From Claveliimonas sp034178805 (GTDB lineage: Bacteria > Bacillota > Clostridia > Lachnospirales > Lachnospiraceae), in NCBI RefSeq assembly GCF_050314255.1, contig NZ_JBNPMZ010000011.1:1-64000 (forward strand): a DNA stretch of 64,000 nucleotides. The letters are read 5' to 3'. The notes below the pieces were generated by a model. That model was given only the letters and a program-made list of their open reading frames with translations. It was not told the origin of the DNA and did no database searches. Position numbers and translations under genes: made by a program. Shown piece by piece: positions 25,437 through 33,177 of the stretch. Numbering within the stretch: position 1 is the first letter of the stretch; each line of letters begins with the position of its first letter.

Positions 25437-25572
25437 AAGTAAAAGTACCTGCCTTGATTTGATACTTCTATTGTACCAGAAAAACACCCAAAAGTCCGCA
25501 TAAATACTATATTTACAGCATTTGGTATAGAAAAATCCCGCACAGAAGTGCGGGACTTTGTCTACAGTCTGA
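23919..25572 (-). mobile_element. IS1182-family insertion sequence, apparently intact
   Basis: A 1654-base element bounded by perfect 17-base inverted repeats (TCAGACTGTAGACAAAG at 23919-23935 and its complement at 25556-25572), containing one transposase. Both ends abut a direct copy of the same 22-base palindrome, so the insertion target was a hairpin, as known for some IS1182-type elements. A strong hairpin TCCCGCAC-agaa-GTGCGGGA sits inside the right end upstream of the transposase and probably blocks transcription from outside. Confidence 0.9.
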
Positions 25573-25594
25573 GGGAGGAGATAACTCTCCTCCC
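25573..25594. repeat. right 22-bp direct repeat (duplicated hairpin) at the IS1182 element
   Basis: Second copy of the palindrome at 23897-23918. It lies five bases past the SDR stop and probably served as that gene's terminator before the insertion; with the adjoining CA/TG the ancestral stem would have ten pairs. Confidence 0.75.
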
Positions 25595-25599
25595 TGAAA

Positions 25600-26304
25600 T
25601 TAATTCAGCTTCCATCCATAATCACCATGATAAATCATCTGCTTTGTCATACCTCCATCAATACAGATATTCTCTCCGGTAATGAATCCTGCTTTCTCTG
25701 AACACAGAAACAAAACCATATTCGCAATATCCATAGGATTTCCGACTCTTCCCGCAGGCTGCTGAATTGCATCTGATCCTTTATAAACCGTATAATCTGT
25801 ATCAATCCATCCTGGCGAAATTGAATTAACACGTACTTTGCCGGAAAAACTGACAGCTAAAGCATGTGTCAATGCTGCAATACCACCTTTTGCAGCTGTG
25901 TAACTCTCTGTTTGTGGCTGGCTCATTCTATCCCTTGAGGAAGACATGTTGATAATGACAGCTCCCTTTGCAAAATAATTTGCAAACAACTTTGATAAAT
26001 AAAATGGTGCTGTCACACCTACTGACAATGCATACTGGAACTCTTCATATGTACATTCATCAATTCCTTTCATAAGCGGCAACGCATTATTTATCAAAAA
26101 ATCAACATGACCATATTTTTCTATAACATATGATGCAAAATCCTCCAACGTATCCTGTTTACTAATATCTCCTACATAGCGAGAACCTTTGGCAATATCA
26201 ATCACTTCTACGCAGGCACCTTCTTTTATAAATGACTCTGCAATTGCCTTACCAATTCCATGTGCTCCACCGGAAATCACGACCACTTTATTTTCAAATT
26301 CCAT
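25600..26304 (-). CDS. SDR family oxidoreductase
   Basis: 234 residues from MEFENKVVVISGG (ATG at 26304 after GGAGAGGGCGTTAT). Classical short-chain dehydrogenase: TGxxxGxG-type nucleotide loop as SGGAHGIGKAIAE, INNALPL in place of NNAG, catalytic Ser in INMSSSR and YTAAKGG (Tyr, Lys), and the C-terminal FITGENICIDGG. The substrate is unknown; similar proteins act on sugars, sterols or acyl chains. It starts 43 bases after dinD and may be read through from the SOS promoter. Confidence 0.9.
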   Translation of the reverse strand: MEFENKVVVISGGAHGIGKAIAESFIKEGACVEVIDIAKGSRYVGDISKQDTLEDFASYVIEKYGHVDFLINNALPLMKGIDECTYEEFQYALSVGVTAPFYLSKLFANYFAKGAVIINMSSSRDRMSQPQTESYTAAKGGIAALTHALAVSFSGKVRVNSISPGWIDTDYTVYKGSDAIQQPAGRVGNPMDIANMVLFLCSEKAGFITGENICIDGGMTKQMIYHGDYGWKLN

Positions 26305-26347
26305 ATAACGCCCTCTCCTTTTAATACATAATGATATTCTGTATCGT

Positions 26348-27199
26348 TTAACTATCAGGCAACCGTTCAACTTGCTTCTCTAACTTTTTCTCCTGCGATT
26401 TAACTCGACGTTCCAGTTTTTTAATATCTTCCGCTGGTGGTAATTCTTCCGGTTTTATTCCTCTTTGTCCAAGCATTTCACGAACAGATGTATTATTTTG
26501 AACATGCTCACCTGTAATTGCATCCTCACCATACAAATCTTTATCTTCAACATTATAATTTGTCATCTCTGTTGCCAGATTCTTTGCCGCTATCGTTAAT
26601 GTAGGAAGAAAATCTGCTAACGGACGATTATCTTTAACACCCAACTTACGTTTCATATCTTGCGTTGATCTGCCACCAAATAATGCACAATCTCCTTTTG
26701 ATCGTATTCTTCCAAACCCCGCATCATCAACTCCTCTTTCATAAATATTCTGCGATAAACGTTTTTCAGACTCTTTAAGCTTTTCTCTTGCTTGCGTTCT
26801 TTCTATTAAAGCAATCCTTTCCTCAATCAATTCTTGTTTTCTAGTTTGAACTGCAAAATAACTCTGTGCAAAGGCAATCTCTTCCTTTTGCGGATCTCCA
26901 TTCATCGCAATAAGATAACATGCATATCTCGTTAACATGAAGTCTTTTATTTTTCTTTTAGCCGAACTGCCTATTCCAACCATTTTCGTGACCTCACGAA
27001 AATGGTCGTTAACAGTGACTCCTTGTATATCACATGATTCCATAGCTCTTCGAATTGATTTGGCAAAATTTTCCCATCTTTCATATCCCAAAGCTTCCAT
27101 TAATTCTCTTGCCAACCAATATTCAACCTGAGCATCTTCATCTACATGAATCAAATCATCAAACTGTGCCTTTTTTGCCATGATACGGTTTTTATCCAT
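26348..27199 (-). CDS. dinD: DNA damage-inducible protein D
   Basis: 283 residues with the DinD layout: an N-terminal BRO-like domain (WLARELMEALGYERWENFAKSI, VGIGSSAKRKIKDFMLTRYACYLIAMNGDP), then QNIYERGVDDAGFGRIRSKG and FGGRSTQDMKRKLGV, and a C-terminal coiled coil rich in Lys and Glu. DinD is an SOS-induced protein; the E. coli homologue affects RecA filaments. Here an ideal LexA site lies in the promoter. AGAGGAAGCAT precedes the ATG. Confidence 0.92.
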   Translation of the reverse strand: MDKNRIMAKKAQFDDLIHVDEDAQVEYWLARELMEALGYERWENFAKSIRRAMESCDIQGVTVNDHFREVTKMVGIGSSAKRKIKDFMLTRYACYLIAMNGDPQKEEIAFAQSYFAVQTRKQELIEERIALIERTQAREKLKESEKRLSQNIYERGVDDAGFGRIRSKGDCALFGGRSTQDMKRKLGVKDNRPLADFLPTLTIAAKNLATEMTNYNVEDKDLYGEDAITGEHVQNNTSVREMLGQRGIKPEELPPAEDIKKLERRVKSQEKKLEKQVERLPDS

Positions 27200-27247
27200 A
27201 TGCTTCCTCTCAATTTCTTAGCTTATACATCATTTTGTATCAATTAC

Positions 27248-27276
27248 ATTATACAGAACGTTTGTTCTTTGGTCAA
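27248..27276 (-). promoter_or_regulatory. dinD promoter with LexA (SOS) box
   Basis: Minus strand TTGACC (27271-27276), 17 bases, TATAAT (27248-27253). Within the spacer lies AGAACGTTTGTTCT (27255-27268), a GAAC-N4-GTTC palindrome matching the Gram-positive LexA site. LexA bound there would block the polymerase directly. Confidence 0.9.
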
Positions 27277-27346
27277 CATATTTTGAAGAAATATTATCGA
27301 GACAAATATTATAAATCCTACTACTCCTCTCAACATTCCATATCCA

Positions 27347-28180
27347 CTATTTCACAGATCCTCTCATCATTCCTGAAATCAAATATCTTCTGAAAATCAA
27401 CGCAGTGACAGCAGGCGGAATTAATGCAATCATTCCCGCTGCCGCAATCAGACCGTATTGTATAGAATCTTTCGTCATAAATTCCGACACCACAATTGCC
27501 ATCGGCTTTGTTTCCATAGAAGATGCAAGAATTAACGGTATTTGAAACTGACTCCATGTATTCAGAAACATAATCAATGCAATTGATAGTATAATTGGGC
27601 GAGAAAGAGGAAGTATAATCCGAAAAAAGGAGGCTGCCCTTCCGCATCCGTCAATCTGAGCCGCTTCTTCCAGCTCTTTTGGAATTGTTGCAAAATAATT
27701 CATAACCAGCCAGGTTGCCATTGGCAGATATGAGCTGACATAGACCACACTGAGCCAGAAAATGTCATCCAGAAACTTCCCTGCCGCAAACATGCGATAC
27801 AATGGTATGATCGTTGCCATCACCGGTATTACCATCGTACCCAGAAGAAGATTTCGAATTACGTTTTTTCCCTTAAACTCCATCCTGCTCAAAACATATG
27901 CGCTCACAATTGCAATCGGAATGCCAATGCAAAGTGTTATAGCCACTGCCTTCAAAGAATTAGACATACTCAGGAAAAAAGTTTTCCCTCTTCTGGTTCC
28001 CGAAAAAAGTTCTGTATAATTTGCAAATGTAATACTATCCGGTATGAGATCACTTGTCGGGGCAAACATTGCAAAATCCGGTGTAATGGATATGATAAAT
28101 GTCCACACAAACGGACCAACCGTAAAAATCAGAAACAGAGCTGTTGCCAAAAAATATCCTGCTTTTTTCCAATATTTCAT
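27347..28180 (-). CDS. carbohydrate ABC transporter permease (MalG type)
   Basis: 277 residues with six transmembrane helices and the EAA loop EEAAQIDGCGRAASFFRIILPL that docks on the ATPase. This is the second permease of a CUT1-type sugar importer; start and stop of the two permease genes overlap (TGATG). No ATPase gene is present, as is usual for Firmicutes CUT1 systems that share an MsmK-like ATPase. The sugar is unknown. Confidence 0.92.
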   Translation of the reverse strand: MKYWKKAGYFLATALFLIFTVGPFVWTFIISITPDFAMFAPTSDLIPDSITFANYTELFSGTRRGKTFFLSMSNSLKAVAITLCIGIPIAIVSAYVLSRMEFKGKNVIRNLLLGTMVIPVMATIIPLYRMFAAGKFLDDIFWLSVVYVSSYLPMATWLVMNYFATIPKELEEAAQIDGCGRAASFFRIILPLSRPIILSIALIMFLNTWSQFQIPLILASSMETKPMAIVVSEFMTKDSIQYGLIAAAGMIALIPPAVTALIFRRYLISGMMRGSVK

Positions 28181-29046
28181 CAGTACTCCACCTCCCTGTT
28201 AAGGCTTCGTAAATAAAACACACCCAATATCAGTGCAAAAAACATTACAATATATGTCATTGCACTTCCTTTTCCGAAATTCAAAAATGTAAAGGTAGTC
28301 AGATAACTTTCCATCAAAATATTTTTTCCCAGATCACTGTATCCGGAAAGAGCTACTATTTCATCAAATACATTAATTGCGGTTACCGATGCTGACGTGA
28401 TGCCAACTGCAAGAAACGGTCTCATAAGCGGCATTGTAATGTACCGTGATATAATTGTCATCGTTCCGCCATCCATCTTTGCCGCCTCATACAGTTCTTC
28501 CGGAATTGACTGACGCCCGGCCAGGCAGACCAGTGCCATAAAAGGAATACTTCTCCAGACAACAACGATGGAAACTACAAATAACAGTGTCCATCTTGAG
28601 CTTAAGAATTCAATCGGCTTGCTAATAATCCCAAATCCAATCAGTAATTTATTAAGAAATCCATATCCTGAAAAAAATACAAATTTCCACAAAATACCAT
28701 TAACAAACGGTGGTAACGCCCACGGAAGAACAGCCAGTGCCAGTAACACTCCTGACCATTTCGTTTTTATATTTAAAAACATTGCTGTCAGATATCCTAT
28801 AATTGTTGTGAGCACCACAACAACGATGAGAATAAACAAAGTATTCTGCAGACTGTACCAAAAAGAATCGGACTGGAAAATATCCAGATAGTTTTTTAAT
28901 CCTACAAAATGAATATCTCCCGGCGCCGTCAGTTTCCATTTCTTCAAACTGTATGAAAATGTTGCAATAATTGGATAAAATACTAATACACCCATGATGA
29001 GAATCATGGGTGTTAGTAAAAGATAAGGTAATATCTTTTTTTTCAT
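28180..29046 (-). CDS. sugar ABC transporter permease (MalF type)
   Basis: 288 residues, six hydrophobic helices, EAA loop EELYEAAKMDGGTMTIISRYI. First permease of the importer, 17 bases after the solute-binding protein gene. Family membership is clear from the helix pattern and the PWALPPFVNGILWKF stretch; the substrate is not. Confidence 0.92.
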   Translation of the reverse strand: MKKKILPYLLLTPMILIMGVLVFYPIIATFSYSLKKWKLTAPGDIHFVGLKNYLDIFQSDSFWYSLQNTLFILIVVVVLTTIIGYLTAMFLNIKTKWSGVLLALAVLPWALPPFVNGILWKFVFFSGYGFLNKLLIGFGIISKPIEFLSSRWTLLFVVSIVVVWRSIPFMALVCLAGRQSIPEELYEAAKMDGGTMTIISRYITMPLMRPFLAVGITSASVTAINVFDEIVALSGYSDLGKNILMESYLTTFTFLNFGKGSAMTYIVMFFALILGVFYLRSLNREVEY

Positions 29047-29063
29047 TTATTTGTTTTCCTATA

Positions 29064-30350
29064 TTATTCGTTAATCAGTTTCTCTAATGCTGTTTCCATC
29101 TCATCATAGGCTTCTTCTGCTGAAAGCTGTCCAAGTGCCATCTTGTTAATTGCATTATACATTGCACTGCTCATCTCAGCATAGTAAGAAGGAACTCCGT
29201 TCGGGAATGGAGAAGCAATTAATTTTGCCTCTTCTAACATTGCTCCGGCATTCTGGATAGTACCATTATTGATCAGTTCCTCTAAAACAGAGTTACGTGT
29301 AGGAATTGCACTGTTTGTCTCATTTAACTGTTTCTGCATATCAGCAGATGTATACCATTCTACAAATTTCTTTGCAGCTTCTTTATTTTCTGATGCTTTC
29401 GTTACACCGATTGCTTCCGGTAATGCCATTGTCTGTGTTGCCTTGGCTTCCTTACCCGGAACAAGGATTGGTTCAATTTCTCCGACAACATTGCAGATTT
29501 CTTCATTCTGGCTTCTGGATACAAAAGAAGTCGGTCCTGTAAGGTAACTTGCTGTTCCTCCACAGATACGCATATATGCATCCATTCCTGAGGAAGTCTT
29601 ATCTTCCGGTGCTACCAGTTCTTCTTTTACTAATGTCTCAATATATTTCAATGCTTCTGTCACAGATTCTTTATTCAATGTTCCGTCATCGTTCCATACA
29701 ACGCCATTCATTGTGTATGCAAGCCACATCAGACACGTGGATGTCTTTTCCTCAGCATTCAGGGCAATTGCAAACGGATAGTCTACAGTTCCGGTAGATT
29801 TTAACTTTCTGCATGCTTCAAGTACATCATCCCATGTCTGAGGTTCTTCTGTAACCCCAGCTGCTTCAAACTGTTTTTTATTATAATAGCCCAGACGATA
29901 ATCATTCGCATATGGCATAGCCAAAACCTTTCCATCAATTGAAAATGTCTCAATCGTTGGCATATCAGCTTTGTCTTCCTCGGATACTTCCAATGGCTCT
30001 AACCAGTCTGCTGCCTGAAATTCACCAACCCATGACCAGTCAACCTCTACTACGTCTGCCGCACATTCTCCTGCTGCAGCTGCGGTAGCCAGTTTTTCAC
30101 GAATATCATCCCAGCCCACTTCTGCAATCTCTACTTCGATTCCGGTCTCATCTGTAAATGCAGCAAGCTGGTCATCTGTTGGAACACCCCAATCAGGAAC
30201 CATAAATGTAATCTTCTCTCCTGCAGATTCCTCTTTTGCAGTCTCCCCGCTTCCATTGTTCTCATTGCTTTCCTTGTTTCCACCACATCCTGTCACCAGT
30301 GCAAGTGTCATGGAAGAAATCAATAAAATACTTATCAGTTTCTTTTTCAT
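29064..30350 (-). CDS. extracellular sugar-binding lipoprotein
   Basis: 428 residues. A lipoprotein signal peptide ends in LALVTGC (lipidated Cys22), followed by a Gly/Asn/Glu-rich linker and a type I extracellular solute-binding domain (SBP_bac_1: EKITFMVPDWGVPTDDQLAAF, MPYANDYRLGYYNKK, PEAIGVTKASENKEAAKKF). It delivers the ligand to the two permeases encoded downstream. The large AraC-like regulator upstream on the same strand probably controls it. Confidence 0.93.
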   Translation of the reverse strand: MKKKLISILLISSMTLALVTGCGGNKESNENNGSGETAKEESAGEKITFMVPDWGVPTDDQLAAFTDETGIEVEIAEVGWDDIREKLATAAAAGECAADVVEVDWSWVGEFQAADWLEPLEVSEEDKADMPTIETFSIDGKVLAMPYANDYRLGYYNKKQFEAAGVTEEPQTWDDVLEACRKLKSTGTVDYPFAIALNAEEKTSTCLMWLAYTMNGVVWNDDGTLNKESVTEALKYIETLVKEELVAPEDKTSSGMDAYMRICGGTASYLTGPTSFVSRSQNEEICNVVGEIEPILVPGKEAKATQTMALPEAIGVTKASENKEAAKKFVEWYTSADMQKQLNETNSAIPTRNSVLEELINNGTIQNAGAMLEEAKLIASPFPNGVPSYYAEMSSAMYNAINKMALGQLSAEEAYDEMETALEKLINE

Positions 30351-30653
30351 AATACTTATATGAAATACCAGAAGCTTCCTATCTCATATTCCTCCCTTTC
30401 CAAAAATCTTTTCTAATCGTGCATTACTTTTATTGGCTTCTGCAAATATATTTCCCCTTGTCAGATACTATATTTCAATATTTGATGCAATACTACGATA
30501 ATCGAAATATCTCGAATATTTGTATTTTATCATACGTTATCCCAACAGTATTTCGTATATGTCATCTGGATTTCAAATATGTATTCTATCCACTAACACT
30601 CTTATTGATTTTTCACATATATGTTCTCTATATATTGATTATATCTATATGAA
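30351..30653 (-). promoter_or_regulatory. intergenic promoter region of the sugar importer
   Basis: A 303-base, very AT-rich gap. AAATAT-ctcga-ATATTT (30505-30521) is an inverted repeat, and neighbouring ATATTTCAATATTTGA looks like further half-sites for the AraC-type regulator. No confident -35/-10 pair was found. A plus-strand 77-codon frame here has no ribosome binding site and is not called. Confidence 0.3.
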
Positions 30654-31886
30654 TCAATCTCGTTTCATCTGATGTTTTATTATTCTTACCTGTTTCTGGT
30701 AAGCCAATGGCGTCAGCCCTGTAATTTTTTTAAATACTGTCTGAAAATGACTCTGAGAGGAAAAACTGAGCAACCCTGCAATTTCACTCAGATTATAATC
30801 ACTGAATTGAAGCATCCGTTTTGCCTCCTCTACTTTTACCTGCTGAATATACTGCGTCAAAGTAATCCCCATCTCCTGTTTGAACCGACTGCATAGATAC
30901 GGCCTGCTATACCCAAGTTCTTTTGCCATATTCTCAATCTGAATATGTGAGAATACATTACGGGAAATATATTGAATACACATTTTGCAAAAAGAATCTT
31001 TGTTGTCAACCGGACAATGCAATTTTTCTACCTCCCCGGCAAAATCAAGGATCATCTCCTGAATCAACCTTTCAACACCCATGAGTTCCTGTACTAATTC
31101 TAACCTTTCTGTATACAACTCCTCCATTAAAAAAGCCTGCTCCAGCTCCATTCCTCCCCGTATGGCGGCCTGCGATGCGCAGGCTGTCATACTGATTCCC
31201 CGGTTTTTCATTTGCCGTAACCCATCATAGATATTACTTCCTGCATAAACTTTTGGTGGAGCAGTGAATATTTCCCGAAGTTTCTCAGTTCGTCCATTTT
31301 CAATATAGGAAAATATTATTCCTTCCCAGCTATATCGTTGTTTAATTGCCTGAGATATTCCCATATCCTCCACATTATTCATCCGATTCTCAGCATATTC
31401 AATCTGAACTGATTGTCGGTCACCCTGAAACACATTATCTATCCACACTTCCTCTACTGAAAAAATTCTTTGCTTCAATATTGTTTCCAGAGAAACCAGC
31501 AACCATGCAAGCCTGTCTATGTGAATGACTGGCGCACTGCATAACCATCGCATATAGTTTTCTCTTTCTTCTTTTCTGATTCTAAGCATTGCCAGCAACT
31601 CATCCATTGCTTTTCCGTTATCTTTTAACGCACACGTCGGTCCAATAATAATGCGAAGCTCTGGTTCCAGTGTCAGGAAAGCATAAAATTGAAACAATGG
31701 AGTCGTAATGATTCCAGCTTCTCTGTCAGAATCCAGAATCTGATGCAAAAAGGGCTGTAATGGATCCGGGGTTATATTGTAAGGCGAATAATAACATAAA
31801 CGCGTTTCATTTTGATACAACCTTACTCCTGTTGTATATGCTTTTGATATACTGTAACAAATAGCTTTTCCAATTTCTATATCCAT
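30654..31886 (-). CDS. AraC family transcriptional regulator, large N-terminal domain
   Basis: 410 residues. The last 100 or so form the double helix-turn-helix of AraC/XylS (IENMAKELGYSRPYLCSRFK and LSEIAGLLSFSSQSHFQTVF then KKITGLTPLAYQ). The N-terminal 290 residues have no recognised domain; similar regulators beside CUT1 importers sense sugars. The ATG directly follows the antiporter's TAG, so both may share a transcript. It likely activates the importer at 27347-30350. Confidence 0.88.
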   Translation of the reverse strand: MDIEIGKAICYSISKAYTTGVRLYQNETRLCYYSPYNITPDPLQPFLHQILDSDREAGIITTPLFQFYAFLTLEPELRIIIGPTCALKDNGKAMDELLAMLRIRKEERENYMRWLCSAPVIHIDRLAWLLVSLETILKQRIFSVEEVWIDNVFQGDRQSVQIEYAENRMNNVEDMGISQAIKQRYSWEGIIFSYIENGRTEKLREIFTAPPKVYAGSNIYDGLRQMKNRGISMTACASQAAIRGGMELEQAFLMEELYTERLELVQELMGVERLIQEMILDFAGEVEKLHCPVDNKDSFCKMCIQYISRNVFSHIQIENMAKELGYSRPYLCSRFKQEMGITLTQYIQQVKVEEAKRMLQFSDYNLSEIAGLLSFSSQSHFQTVFKKITGLTPLAYQKQVRIIKHQMKRD

Positions 31887-33152
31887 CTATCCTTCACTTA
31901 TCTTCTTTTCAATTCTCTGATATACCTGTTTCATCGTCATTCCCTGTACGACCGTCGTAAAGAATACAATCGCATACGTGCTGCCCAGAATAATATTGTA
32001 AGTCTCGGTACCTACCATTTCTCTGGTACTCATTGCCAGCGCAATACTCAGTCCGCCTCGCAGACCACCGTATGTAAGCAGCTTTATAAAGCTGAGCTTA
32101 TCGTATCCGTTCGGAAGTTTTCCTGCAAATAAAGTTGCAAGGCCTACGCTTGAGGATCGACCGATCAGATTGAATATGATGGCAAAACAGGATATCAAAA
32201 GTACCTGTGGCATCTGCAGAATATGCACAAAAGTCAGGCCCATGATCACGTATAGAATCGAATTCAGCAGATTATCCAGAATTTCCCAGAAAGTATCAAA
32301 CTCCTGCAGATCAATCGGCTTCCCTTTCTGCTCTCTGTGATTTCGAAGTGCTGAAAACAGAATTCCACACACTACAGAAGCGATGGCACCGGAAAATCCA
32401 AAATGTTCACACAGAACATATGCCAGGGAAACAGCCAGCAGACTAACAAAAATCCTTCTGTTTCCCTCTCCGGTTAACGCAAAGATCGGGAAACATACCG
32501 CTGTTACCAGAACTCCGACTAACACCGCTCCGAACAGCTCTTTTCCCATAACAGCTAAAAAGCTGCCATTTTCCTGCATCGTCACCATTCCGGAAAAACA
32601 TACGAACAGTGCGACGCCCACGCCGTCATTAAAAAGAGATTCTCCTTCCATGATGAAACTGATATCCTTTGGAAGATTGAATTTCTTCAGAATACTTGTT
32701 GCTGCGATCGGGTCTGTCGGAGCCGTAATACTTCCGAACATCAGACAGACTGGAAAAGTAAACGGCAACCCCAGAAGAGATGCCCCTGCATAAAACAGAA
32801 CACCATAAAATATAGCCCCCAACAGTGTAGCAACAATGGAAAGCAATGTAATCGGCCGAGCATGCTTTTTGAAATCCAGAAGCCGCATATGGCAGGAGCC
32901 TGCAAAAAGCATAAAGCACAGGACGCCTTCCATCAAAAGTTCTTCCAGATTAAATACCTGCAGATTCTCAAGCATTTTTCTCACAGGAGTGTCGCTCAGC
33001 ACGGAAACAAAAATCAAAACTCCTGCTCCAATTACAACAGAATACAACATCAATGAAATTTCATAAGGAAATTTTGTAACCTTCTCGTTAAAAAATCCTA
33101 ATAATACAATTAAAAAAAGCAGTATTACCGCCTGCGGTAAAAAACCAGACAT
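31887..33152 (-). CDS. cation:proton antiporter (CPA1/NhaP type)
   Basis: 421 residues with about twelve helices. The CPA1 core is visible: SITAPTDPIAATSILKKF, the ESLFNDGVGVALF ion-binding stretch with the ND motif, and LTYGGLRGGLSIALAMS. It exchanges Na+ or K+ for H+ across the membrane. It lacks the long cytoplasmic tail of some NhaP proteins. GGGAGATAAATATT precedes the ATG. Confidence 0.9.
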   Translation of the reverse strand: MSGFLPQAVILLFLIVLLGFFNEKVTKFPYEISLMLYSVVIGAGVLIFVSVLSDTPVRKMLENLQVFNLEELLMEGVLCFMLFAGSCHMRLLDFKKHARPITLLSIVATLLGAIFYGVLFYAGASLLGLPFTFPVCLMFGSITAPTDPIAATSILKKFNLPKDISFIMEGESLFNDGVGVALFVCFSGMVTMQENGSFLAVMGKELFGAVLVGVLVTAVCFPIFALTGEGNRRIFVSLLAVSLAYVLCEHFGFSGAIASVVCGILFSALRNHREQKGKPIDLQEFDTFWEILDNLLNSILYVIMGLTFVHILQMPQVLLISCFAIIFNLIGRSSSVGLATLFAGKLPNGYDKLSFIKLLTYGGLRGGLSIALAMSTREMVGTETYNIILGSTYAIVFFTTVVQGMTMKQVYQRIEKKISEG

Positions 33153-33177
33153 AATATTTATCTCCCTTTCAGTTTAC

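Noticed and set aside
30419..30652. 77-codon plus-strand frame with hydrophobic residues in the gap before the sugar importer
   Set aside because: No ribosome binding site, biased AT-rich composition and no recognised pattern; it lies in a promoter region.
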